Assembly: GCF_026914185.1 (NCBI RefSeq)
Contig: NC_070571.1
Coordinates: 62,001 to 126,000 of the forward strand
Reading direction: 5' to 3'
DNA length: 64,000 nucleotides
DNA from: Puccinia triticina
Taxonomy: Eukaryota; Basidiomycota; Pucciniomycetes; Pucciniales; Pucciniaceae
Below, piece after piece: positions 42,729 through 51,930 of this stretch (positions are counted from its first letter, which is position 1; the number at the start of each line of letters is the position of its first letter). Position numbers and translations under genes: made by a program. The notes beneath the pieces are model-generated. The model was not told the DNA's origin and did no database searches. It worked only from the letters and a program-made list of their open reading frames with translations.

Positions 42729-44258
42729 TCAGGTCTGGGGGTTGGGTTGTTCGGAGGTGCAGCCTGACGGGCGAAACCGGAAGCGGGGCGACCTGGGTTG
42801 GAGGTATCTGGAGGCAGGCTGCAGGTTAGCATCCCTGCGGAGAATCGGACAAGTCGACCTCCAATGCCCCACACCTCCACAGTAAGCGCAGGGATTAGCG
42901 GCCAGGAGATTCGCGTCCGAGGGACCACGATTCCCCTTTTGTATGTTGTTGATGGCGGCTGCGATGTTGTCAATTGTTGGATGGCCTGGCCGGCCGACAT
43001 TTTGGTGACGAGGTCGATTGATATTGGGATTCGGTTGTTGTCCTGGGGACGGGTTCTGAAATGTGCCTCGCCCCTGTTGTCGTGGTCGAGGGGGCTGCAA
43101 GTTCCAGTTGTTGGTCGATTGTTGTTGGTTAGGCCAAGTGCGAAACACCAATGGTTGGCTGGTCAATGCGGAATCAAATCTAACAGCCTCGCCGTATGCA
43201 GAGGTGATGATCGTCTGTATGTCGCGGGCTGTGACATCCTTCCTTGTGCCGAGTTGTAAGGAGATATTCTGAAACAATTGCGATCTAGACATGGATGGAG
43301 GCGGAGGAACGATTGACTGGAGGATGAGGCTCTCCACGAGCGGTGGGATACCCGCGCCCACCTTCTGGAGATCAGAGAATACGTCAAAACTTTTGTTGAA
43401 CAGACCTGGGAGTTGTGATGGTTCGGTCGATGGTGCCAAGACCCGTATTTCGAGGAGTTTGTCGACAAGTTCCATTTGACGGAACCTAACCGTCCCTTGA
43501 AAGTTCGTTTGAACCGCCTCGAACGCATCTGTGCCCTTTGTATATTGGTCCACGATGGACAACAGTTCTTCGTGTACCGTGATTTGAACCAGGTACAGGA
43601 GACAGGTGTTCTCTTGGGCCGATAATTTCGTATAGTTTGTTGCATTGTCGAAAAAATTGGGATGACCGAGGGTGAGGAGAATAACTCGTGTGAGACCACG
43701 TTTCCACTTATTGAAGTTGGAACCATCCGGTAAGAGCTGGTCAACTTCGGACTTGTAGATACTGGGCTGTTGGATGAACTTGATTCTCGGCGAGATTTCG
43801 GTTGTGGTGCCTTGCGACATGGAGTAAGTAGGTGAGTCGGGAGTGTTATCAAGTTCAGAGGCAATGGATGTTGAATCGGACGTGGAATGAGGTGGAGATG
43901 TTCCCCTTGGGATGTTGTTTTTTGGTCGGTAAACAGGTGTTGGTATGAATGTTGTGATAGGTAGACCGAACGGGTTTTGGACAATTCGATGTCCAAGTGA
44001 GGATGAAGTCAATGTTGATGTGCCTTCGTCAATGTGTCGGGTTACAACCTTGGAAAAAACGTATGATATTGCCGAAATAAAAGGTGAAGGAGGGGGGTTG
44101 TATCCTAACGGATCTTGACGCTCGTCGACAGGGGAGGGAGGTAACAGAGGTAGCTTCAAGAGTTCTTTGTACGCCTTCGTCTGCTTCGGACGTTTCGCTC
44201 GTGTCGGTGGAGGTAATGGTCCCGCTAAATCAGGCTGATCCCGGCGGGTTTTTACCAT
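42729..44258 (-). CDS. Copia-3 gag
   Basis: 509 codons from 'MVKTRRDQPDLAGPLPPPTR', 70 bases from the 5' LTR. The basic Pro-rich start is followed by the gag core ('LPDGSNFNKWKRGLTRVIL', 'MELVDKLLEIRVLAPS') and one zinc knuckle 'CAYCGGVGHWRSTC' near residue 463. It ends at TGA 42729-42731. The pol frame is open in another phase from about 43000, overlapping gag by some 270 nt, and has one TGA near 42710. A frameshift between gag and pol is therefore needed, with one nonsense codon in addition. Confidence 0.85.
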   Translation of the reverse strand: MVKTRRDQPDLAGPLPPPTRAKRPKQTKAYKELLKLPLLPPSPVDERQDPLGYNPPPSPFISAISYVFSKVVTRHIDEGTSTLTSSSLGHRIVQNPFGLPITTFIPTPVYRPKNNIPRGTSPPHSTSDSTSIASELDNTPDSPTYSMSQGTTTEISPRIKFIQQPSIYKSEVDQLLPDGSNFNKWKRGLTRVILLTLGHPNFFDNATNYTKLSAQENTCLLYLVQITVHEELLSIVDQYTKGTDAFEAVQTNFQGTVRFRQMELVDKLLEIRVLAPSTEPSQLPGLFNKSFDVFSDLQKVGAGIPPLVESLILQSIVPPPPSMSRSQLFQNISLQLGTRKDVTARDIQTIITSAYGEAVRFDSALTSQPLVFRTWPNQQQSTNNWNLQPPRPRQQGRGTFQNPSPGQQPNPNINRPRHQNVGRPGHPTIDNIAAAINNIQKGNRGPSDANLLAANPCAYCGGVGHWRSTCPILRRDANLQPASRYLQPRSPRFRFRPSGCTSEQPNPQT

Positions 44259-44311
44259 AAACTGATTCGGATGCCGGCAAGAGTCAAGCGATGATGGCTA
44301 GCGTTTTGGTA

Positions 44312-44329
44312 GGCTATAGACTCTTAATC
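44312..44329 (-). promoter_or_regulatory. Copia-3 primer-binding site (tRNA-Lys anticodon half)
   Basis: Plus strand ggctatagactcttaatc abuts the 5' LTR. gactCTTaatc has the form of a tRNA-Lys (CTT) anticodon arm, so the primer would be a 5' tRNA half cut in or near the anticodon loop. Confidence 0.6.
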
Positions 44330-44433
44330 TGTTGCTGGCTGGTTGCTTCCTCTGCATTGCTCCTCCCCGTCCGCCTCTTGAACCCTGGATACTCCAAATG
44401 TGGAGTTTGCCCACTCCACACTACAACATAGAG

Positions 44434-45246
44434 AATTTTGAGGCTTCCACAGCATTACATTCTAGTTGCTCTAATGTAAATTTTTCCGTAATTCCTAGTT
44501 CAAATTTAGTCAAGAGATCTCCATTTATGGTAAAGTATCTGCCATTACTGTTAATGACGTCAATACCATAATTAATAATGTAATCATTACCAAGGATAAT
44601 GTATTTCATCTTGAAATCTGCCATTACTACTAGCTCAACTGTAATTTGTACACTAGATCTTGTGTGAGGGAAAATAATATCTAGAGTAATGATACCTAGT
44701 GGGGACAATTTGCTATTGCAGCTGTAGAATTTCTCCTTCTTGACTAGGGATAGCTTGGTCTTCCAGTCAGGCATAATAGTGTCTAATAATTTGGGGCTAA
44801 TTATTGAACAGAATGCTCCACCATCAATGAGACATTTAAGTTTATACTTATTACATAGTATATTGGTAGTGTTTGTTCCTCCTGTAGTGTGCATATTACC
44901 TACTTGGTCAGGTTTAACTACTGGTAACTTCCTAATATTATGTGGGGCTTTATCCTCTGGGATCTTGGAAATATTAGATATAAGCCTGTCTGCTTTACAT
45001 GTAATGGCGTGATTAAAATTGCTTGCTGATTCATCATCTGAGTCATCAGAATCACTAGGAAGGAATTCTCCTGAGGAAATGCTAATAGTGTCACATGATA
45101 ATTGGTTATCTTCACTCTGAATCACTGATATCTTCTTGCTGATCTTCTTGGTACATTTGGTAGACCTATGCCCAGTCTTACCACATTCATAGCATGTAAT
45201 TTCTTTAGGAGCTGCTGGTTCTTTGGTCTCAGGTCTCTTGAGATAT
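44434..45246 (-). pseudogene. Gypsy-2 gag end and protease (5'-truncated)
   Basis: Opens abruptly at the 174-bp repeat junction with 'KRPETKEPAAPKEI', then a zinc knuckle 'CYECGKTGHRSTKC' and a retropepsin-like site 'LIDGGAFCSIISPKL' (Asp-Gly-Gly in place of Asp-Ser/Thr-Gly), with 'KYIILGNDYIINYGIDV' later. It ends at Copia-3 ('NAVEASKFS') and continues in frame at 39497. The gag N-terminus and 5' LTR are absent. The leading 'MFLPLYL' residues belong to the repeat. Confidence 0.82.
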
Positions 45247-45252
45247 AGTGGC

Positions 45253-46994
45253 AGAAACACCCAGAAACTACCAAAGTAGTGATATTTGGAAACTGATCAG
45301 ACTGTAGCTACTAAATTTGGGGTTTTGCGGTCAGGAAAGGTACATAATGAACCTTTGGGGGCTTTTGAACATTATGGTAACCATATGGCAGAAGAATACC
45401 CACGCTGGGATGAGATATAGTGGCAGAAACACCCAGAAACTGCCAAAGTAGTGATATTTGGAAACTGATGAGACTGTAGCTGCTACATTTGGGGGTTTTG
45501 TGGTCAGTAAAGGTACATAATGAGATTTTGGCCAATTTTAAACATTTTGATAACCTTATGGCCAAAGAATTCCCATGGTGGGATGAGACATAGTGGCAGA
45601 AACACCCAGAAACTATCAAAGTAGTGATATTTGGAAACTGATCAGACTGTAGCTGCTACATTTGGGGTTTTGCGGTCAGGAAAGGTACATAATGAACCTT
45701 TGGGGGCTTTTGAACATTTTGGTAACCATATGGCAGAAGAATACCCACGCTGGGATGAGATATAGTGGCAGAAACACCCAGAAACTGCCAAAGTAGTGAT
45801 ATTTGGAAACTGATGAGACTGTAGCTGCTACATTTGGGGGTTTTGTGGTCAGTAAAGGTACATAATGAGATTTTGGCCAATTTTTAACATTTTGACAACC
45901 TTATGGCTGAAGAATTTTCACACTGGGACAAGATATAGCAACATAAACACCCAGAAACTCCCAAAGTAGTGATATTTGGAAACTGATGAGACTGTAACTG
46001 CTAAATTTGGGGGTTTTGTGGTCAGTAAAGGTACATAATGAAACTTTGGAGCCTTGTAAATATTTTTGTTACAACATGACAGAAGAATTCCCACGCTGGG
46101 ATGAGATATAGTGGCAGAAAAACCAAGAAGCTACCAAAGTAGTGATATTTGGAAACTGATCAGACTGTAGGTGCTACATTTGGGGGTTTTGTGGTCAGCA
46201 AAGGTACACTATGAAACTTTGTGTGCTTGTCAACATTTTGGTACCAATATTTTGGAAACATTCCCAGGCTGGGATCAGATATAGTTGCAGAAACACCAAT
46301 AAACAACCAAAGTAGTGCTATTTGGCAACTGATCAGATTATAGCTGCTGCATAATGGATGTGACCCCAAATATAATATTTCTGGGTTTTATATGCAGAAA
46401 AATTTTCCCAATGAAATTTTCTGAGGAAATATTCCTCATCAATCTGTGCCGGTTGATAACAAAAGTAGATAAAAAAAAGAACCTGACAAAAATATGCTAA
46501 ACCATGGTAAACTAATTTCAAAAAGGCCATCTATGCATGTAGTACTCTAAGTATGATATGCAATATCTTCAGGAAGTTCAACCAACCAAGTTAAGAATGA
46601 GTGCAGGATGGTATCATGAGAGAGGTCAGGGGTCAATGTTTTTCCTTTTTTGAAAAAAAGTAGATTTGGAGACTTCTGATAACATCAATTGTTGATGTAA
46701 AAAAAAGAAAAGAAAATTGAGACCCCTCAGCTACCCTGGATTAATCCTAAAACTTGCATTTTCAGGAAGAATTGAATGGTGTATGTAGAAATTAATCAAT
46801 TTTATCAGGCAAAAAAAAAAATCCTGTGGCTTGAAGCTAACACAAGGGGAAGGAGAGAGATTATAGAAGAGTATTAAGGAGACATGGAACACAGACAAAG
46901 GTATCAACAGGAATAAAAAAAAAAAAAAAAAAATGATCAATATACGCTATATTGATCAATATACAACATCGCAAATCCATCCATCTTGGTAGTG
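45253..46994. repeat. CACTA right arm: about six 174-bp repeats plus terminal unique part
   Basis: Inverted copy of 31791-33956, shorter by two to three repeat units. The phrase agtagtgatatttggaaact recurs at about 45276, 45447, 45627, 45798, 45967 and 46139. The final part 46330-46994 mirrors 31791-32450, including poly-A/T runs (46916-46932). Confidence 0.88.
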
Positions 46995-46997
46995 ATC

Positions 46998-47340
46998 ATA
47001 CACCTGCGCGCGCGCACGCGCAACAACAACAGAAAGAAACAAGCCACAACAACACAACCAAACAAAGAAACCAGACCAAACAGGGATAAGACATATGTAA
47101 AAACCAACCCTCCTCATGCAAATCCTCTCCAACGCGCGCATGAAAGAAATCAAAACAAAACAAAATAGATCAAAAGAAACAAAAGAAACCAAAACACCAT
47201 CTTGATCCTGATACGCCTTGAGGATTCCGACGCGCGCGCGGGCGCACTGATTGATCTTGACACCCTGGGAGTTGATGTCTTGATGGCTGAAACTTTGAAA
47301 AATCATCTGCGCCACGGGCACCACGAAAATGATCACCACA
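46998..47340 (-). repeat. Gypsy-1 5' LTR, part 2
   Basis: Matches 16975-17321, including the cgcgcgcacgcgc run and the end gatcaccaca. Completes the LTR interrupted at 31790. Confidence 0.88.
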
Positions 47341-47795
47341 ACGGTACAAACCGGTCATCAAGAGGGATGGATCCTCTTGATGACCGGTCCTTGCCGGTCA
47401 TTGAGAGGAGTGTGTCTCTCAATGACTGGTCTATGCCGGTCATTGAGAGGGGTGTGTCTGCTTGATGACCGGCCTGTGCCGGTCATTGAGTGTACTGCAC
47501 TTGATGGCCGGCCTGTGCCGGTCATTGAGTGTACTGCCCTTGATGGCCGGCCTGTGCCGCTCATCAAGTGTACTGCCCTTAATGGCCGGCCTGTGCCGGT
47601 CATTGAGTGTACATACTTCCCTCAATGGCCGGCGCAGACAGGCCATTGAGGGGGGGCTAGTTTTGGCGTGGCAGGGTGTTCACTCCATACCAGCCTGGAG
47701 TGTCGGGTTGGGCACTCCAAATGGGGGCTGGTTTTGGAGTGAACAATCCTCCACTCCAAGAATCTTGGAGTCGTCCGGAGTTCACACCTTTTGGG
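47341..47795. mobile_element. Foldback element, right part
   Basis: Inverted counterpart of 15360-15790: arm arrays with aggagtgtgtctctc and agtgtactgc spacers, then ccactccaagaatcttggag palindromes, ending ttcacacctt. The outer edge abuts the aspartokinase intron at about 47795. Confidence 0.7.
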
Positions 47796-47819
47796 GGTGG
47801 GAGGAGGGGATTGGCTAAC

Positions 47820-49777
47820 CTGAACATCTTCCCAGCAATCCCGACCATGTTTTTCATCTTTCGACCGACCAGGGAGAGGATGGCCATTTGGTTGAGGACG
47901 GAGACCTCACCGATATCTTTGAGTTCCTTGACGAGCCGATCAAAGCCCTTGAAGCGGTAGATCTCATTGACCATGATGGCCATACTGACGTGGACCTCGC
48001 TGGTAGAGATGAGGTCGACGGCGATGCCGAACTTGTCGAGGGTGCCGAAGATTCGGGCAAAAAAGCCGTGGGAGATGGTCTTTTGGTTGGAATGGATGTT
48101 GAGCACGACGATGTCTTCCTTGATGGTGATCGCCGTGGGTGCCTTGCTGTGAATCTCATCGGCTCCCCCAGTGATCTCGACTATCTTGGGCGAGGATGGG
48201 ATCGATCGATTGGGGTAGATCACCGTTCCAGGTCCTTGGGGATTCATGACGTTCTTGATCCGGATGGGGATCGAGGCTCGGATGACTTGTTCCATGGTGA
48301 AGGGATGGATGACCTCGGAACCGTAGTATGTTAACTCTGTGGGGGAATCGCCGGTCAATGCGTTGACCAGTTGAATGAACCAAAATAATTCCTCCTGACC
48401 TGCTGCTTCTTCGGGGGTGACTACACTGAGTAGGCGTGCTTTGGGAACTTTTCTAGGATCGGCAGTGAAGATGCCATCGACCTCTTTCCAAACCTGAAGC
48501 TCTGCCGCACCGAGACCTACGGCACACAGCGAGGCGCATAGATCGGTGTAGCCACGGCCGACCTGAGTCAAGAGTGATCCGGGTACGACGCCGAAGAATC
48601 CGGTGACGACCGGGATTCGATCTTCGCACTGCTTCAACCTCTCCCCGAGTCGTAAGGCCAAGCGGTCGTAGAATGGTTGCCTGAGTTGGCCGCCGGGGGA
48701 CTGGTAGACCCCATCCGGATCGCCATCTGGGGCCTCAAATTCGATGCGCTCGACGATGTTATCCAGACAAACCAGTTCGACATCGAATCCCTATGTGGTC
48801 AAATTGTCTCGAGGTTGGTTCCAAGATATCTGCTCGATTAACAATTTTGATCGGGAACAGCTTACCTGATCTGTTAAGTAGGCCGTCACCAGTCGACATG
48901 ATAGCTTTTCGCCCACTCCGATGATCAAATCCTTTGATTTGGGAGAGATTTCTTCCAGGATCTATTTTATCAGGGAATAGAAGTTAGATTGGATTGTGAA
49001 AAAGTGAATAAAAAGAAGCCTGTTATTGACCTGAGTGGCTAGGAGTAAGCTACGTAGCCTTTCGCAGTCGTAGGCTATGTCATACTGGAGATCCGAGAGC
49101 AGGTTTTCGTTGGAGATCAGCTCGGAGGCGGCCTTGAGATGATCAGCCTTGAGGATTTCGATAGTTTTCTCGAATGGGCTGTTGTTGTTGTTGTTCTGTT
49201 CCTCGGCAGGCTGGTGAGTGGAGTCCCCCAGGGAGAGGTTGTTTATTCCTGGCGAGTGATGGCTGGTATACAAGCTGGGGGAGGTGAAGCCGTTGGCCGT
49301 CGAGTTGGTCCTGGAGAGTAGACGAGGGGTTGGGGAGCCGCGCCGGGCGAGGATTTGGGAGAGGATCGATGGGTTTGGTCCGGCGAGGGTGTTGGTGGTG
49401 CTCTGAGGGGGCGAGAAGGTGGCTTGAGAGGGGGAGTGCTGGATGCTGGCTGAGGATGTGTTTTCGAGTGCTTCTAAGGCAGCCTTGAGGAGCAGGTTAG
49501 TCGTCCCGGTGGATTTGGTATTCCCCGATCGGGCTGAACAGACGATTGCGACCCTGTGACCGGCATCGAGGGTAGAGCTGTGACGGGGAGGATGTATTTT
49601 TTTTTGTCAGTAGGTAGAGCGGTGCCAGCTGGTAGGGTTTTTTTTTTTTGCTGCTTACGGCAAGATTTGAGTGGCGACGTTGGCCAGGAGCTTTCCGACG
49701 CTCGTTCCGCCGTACTTCTGGATGACCCATGCTGGCTGGTGGTCGTTGGTGGGGGGTGGGTTGGCTCGTCTGGTCAT
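47820..49777 (-). CDS. HOM3: Aspartokinase, last exon missing
   Basis: Aspartokinase phosphorylates L-aspartate, the first step to threonine, methionine and isoleucine. Exons on the minus strand: 49777-49659, 49577-49031, 48961-48866, 48790-48400 and 48336-47820; the 63-nt intron 48399-48337 has no stop but interrupts 'EEAA'/'ELTYYGSEVIHPF'. The start 'MTRRANPPPTTNDHQ' leads into the kinase motif 'WVIQKYGGTSVGKLL', then 'VAIVCSARSGNTKSTGT', 'VVTGFFGVVPG', 'TLGRGYTD'-like 'QVGRGYTD', and 'WKEVDGIFTADPR'. The first ACT domain ('IVVLNIHSNQKTISHGFF') is complete; the second stops at 'VGIAGKMF' with an AG|GTTAGC donor. The expected final 70-90 residues are not in the window: a foldback element begins 20 bp into the intron. 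A 160-residue low-complexity insert (Asn run) lies in exon 2. Confidence 0.88.
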
Positions 49778-50340
49778 GATGGTTCTTGGGTTCGTCAGAG
49801 GTGGTCGTTCTTGGCGGCTGTTCCCATTGGGGAGTTGGGTGATAATTTTCTGTTTGTTTTTATTTTCTTTCCGGATCGGATGTTTATGTAACTGAAACTC
49901 CCCCGGCCGGCGCTGTGGTGCGCCGGTCCGTCACATGTACAAATGTAAATCCCGACCTCGAGACTCTTCATCTTATCTTGGATTTAATATTTTTACTAGA
50001 AATTTAGACTTTGCACAGATTCTTTTGAAAGGTCAGACCTCACACATTCCAGCTGAGCAGTAATCACAGTGGGTGGGGCCTTTCTGGAGTGGCGTGGTCT
50101 TGTTGTGTTGCAGTCCTCCGGTGCAGCGGGCGTAGTCAGAGAGACTAAGGGGAGAGGCTTGAGAATGATCCCTGAGCTTCCGAGTCTCAAGGCTTGATGC
50201 CAGCGACCGCCAGGGTGGCCAGCGACGCTTCCCCAGGAGTACATAGTGGGCTCCCAGTCCCTCCCAGTCCCATCCTTCCCTCATTCTCATGCACGATTCT
50301 TGATCCCAACATATGTACCATAACCATCAACTGCTGCTAA
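49778..50340. promoter_or_regulatory. Shared divergent promoter region
   Basis: 563 bp between two diverging start codons. It holds no supported gene. Pyrimidine-rich tracts and a T-rich stretch (49845-49875) are seen; no clear TATA box for either gene. A small minus-strand frame (49996-50290) has no start context or homology I recognise. Confidence 0.5.
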
Positions 50341-51930
50341 ATGCAATCGACACTTTCTCTTCATCCCGCAACTTACTTCTTCAAACTCCTACTGATCCAG
50401 GCTATTGTGCAAAGCCTATTGATCGCACTCATACCCAACGTTAACGCGCAGGCTCTTCAAGTCTCCTCTGGCCGGAAAACGCCGGGCCTTTCGCACTTGT
50501 TGTACGCCCGCCGCCCAGCCGATCCGCGTGAGTCAGCCTGCTCGAGTTCCTGAATCACAGCAGAGTTTGATGAAAAAAATCTCAGCGGGAGGGCCGCAAC
50601 CACCTCCACCACCACCGCCGCCGCCGCCGCCGCCGGTTGACAACAGCCCACTCCAACCGTACGAATGCGACCGGAAACCACTGAGTCCTGAAACCTGGAA
50701 AGAACTCAGAATTGATGACTACCTTAGAAATTACCCGGGCGGACTGCAAGTAAACCTAACAGTCAGTTCACAGAATCCTATCTATCCTCTCCTCTGCTCC
50801 AAACTCATCCGAGCTATCTTCCCCCAGGTGTTTGCCGCTCAAAATAGCGCCCTCAACTTCGAATGCGGCTTGAATCTGTTTTGCTCAGCCGGTCAGGTAA
50901 TCTCCTTTTCGGCTTTGAATCCTCACTTTGTTCTAGCTATTAAATTCACGCTCCTTCTGATTTCCCAATCAGCTCTGTTCTCCTATCAGCGGCAGGGCAT
51001 GGTGGGTGCTAGCGGCTGCAGAGCAATATACCATGTATCATGATTCCCTCTACACTGCCATCGCCTTCGCGGCCGGTCAAACAAAAGGTAAGTTATTCCC
51101 AGACCAGCCGAGTGATTTTATTTTTTTATTTGTGGCTTATGAAGGAACCCATTCGATTCAGCCATTGGAGCCGAGCTTGTAAATGATTTGTGAGTGATCT
51201 CACAAGACAGATAATATCTTGCCACCTCTGATCATTCAACAAACTATTCAATTCTTCCAGGTACAAACAAGATGCCAAAAGGAAATTTCAACTGTTCCAA
51301 GAAATAGCAATGATACTCACCCTGATCATGTCTGTCGTGGCCCTCATAGCCGGTGTAGTAAGTACCCACTTTACCACGAATAAAATATTTACCGGCATTT
51401 TAACAACATTATCAAGGTTTTTATGTTCTATGGTGCGGTGCCTTTTGCGATAGCGGCTGCCGGTGGGGCAATAGTGGCAATCGCACAAGTCACGATGATC
51501 ATGAAAGCACAAGCCCAAGAGCTTCAAGCCGGCAAACAAGACACGTTCACCAAGGTAAGCGCGGGAAGATTCAACTCACGAAACCCAGCTGAATTTCGTA
51601 CTTTGACTTGTAGTGGGCTCATTACGAAGATCAAATTTCACACTGGCAACAAAATGCCCAAACAAAGATCGGTGAGAGAATGAAGGAATTCATTGAATCT
51701 CCTGTAAGTAGCCCCAAAGGTCTGCTTGGAGCCTTGGCGGGTGGCGATTACTGTTGTAACAACCAAAAACTGGATTCAATTGACTTGGAACAAAAATTGT
51801 CTCGGATTCTTACCATCCAAATGGCCGGTCAGATACTTCGGGCAAAGGTGAGTCACTGGAATGAAGTACTACCTCTAGATATTTCCATCTCTCTCACACT
51901 AACCATTTTGAATTGTAGAAGCAACGGTGG
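50341..51930 (+). CDS. Secreted or membrane protein with Cys motif and two hydrophobic segments; last exon cut by a transposon
   Basis: Nine exons join with consistent phases: 50341-50527, 50586-50749, 50828-50896, 50973-51087, 51162-51189, 51261-51357, 51417-51554, 51614-51847 and 51919 onward. All introns are GT-AG and 58-78 nt, the shortest exon 28 nt. The product exceeds 344 residues: a signal peptide (hydrophobic to about residue 37, 'NVNAQA'), a polyproline run of 12, then 'YLRNYPGGLQVFAAQNSALN', 'FECGLNLFCSAGQLCSPI', 'WWVLAAAEQYTMYHDSLY', and two adjacent hydrophobic spans ('AMILTLIMSVVALIAG', 'VPFAIAAAGGAIVAIA') before a helical tail. I believe it belongs to a basidiomycete family of unknown function with a Cys-Xn-CxAGQLC core, but cannot name it. 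The last exon starts 'KQR' and meets the hAT end at about 51928. Confidence 0.7.

Larger units (their letters stand above)
39498..44428 (-). mobile_element. Copia-3: Ty1/copia element with 100-bp LTRs
   Basis: LTRs 39498-39598 and 44330-44428 (tgttgctggctgg...ctacaaca) contain a tccaaatatttgga palindrome. The duplication tagag is exact (39493-39497, 44429-44433). The polypurine tract GAGGGGGGG (minus strand) abuts the 3' LTR at 39599-39608. The primer site is GATTAAGAGTCTATAGCC next to the 5' LTR. Gag (509 codons) and pol (973 codons) are long open frames in different phases. It sits inside Gypsy-2 between protease and RT. Confidence 0.93.
31791..46994. mobile_element. CACTA (EnSpm/CMC) type element, 15.2 kb, with captured retrotransposons
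   Basis: The ends are inverted and begin CACTACCAAGATGGATG on both sides, close to the CACTACAAGAA end of En/Spm. The 3-bp duplication ATC lies at 31788-31790 and 46995-46997; the intact sister LTR at 16972-16974 has it once. The arms (31791-33956 and 45253-46994) are inverted copies dominated by tandem repeats of about 174 bp. No CACTA transposase was seen. The interior is an LTR fragment (33957-35364), the 3' part of Gypsy-2 and Copia-3. It should be mobile only with a transposase supplied elsewhere. Confidence 0.85.
16549..47340 (-). mobile_element. Gypsy-1: Ty3/gypsy retrotransposon split by nested insertions
   Basis: The 3' LTR is 16549-17321 (773 bp). The 5' LTR is 31359-31790 plus 46998-47340 (775 bp in all), cut by the CACTA element. 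LTR ends are TGTGG...CCACA. The flanks acggg and acggt agree at four of five bases. Order on the minus strand is LTR, tRNA-Tyr primer site, gag (29829-31041, resuming at 24137), protease, RT, RNase H, integrase, LTR. Internal DNA is also split by Copia-2 (24138-29828) and a MITE (18958-19425). Several stops make it defective; its LTRs show visible differences, so it is older than Copia-2. Confidence 0.88.

Noticed and set aside
47657..47819. Aspartokinase C-terminal tail 'RLANPLLPPPKGVN...' as real protein
   Set aside because: It is intron and foldback repeat read through. Known aspartokinases continue with the second ACT domain here.
47888..48334. 148-aa plus-strand frame across the aspartokinase
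   Set aside because: It is an antisense shadow of a clearly coding exon.
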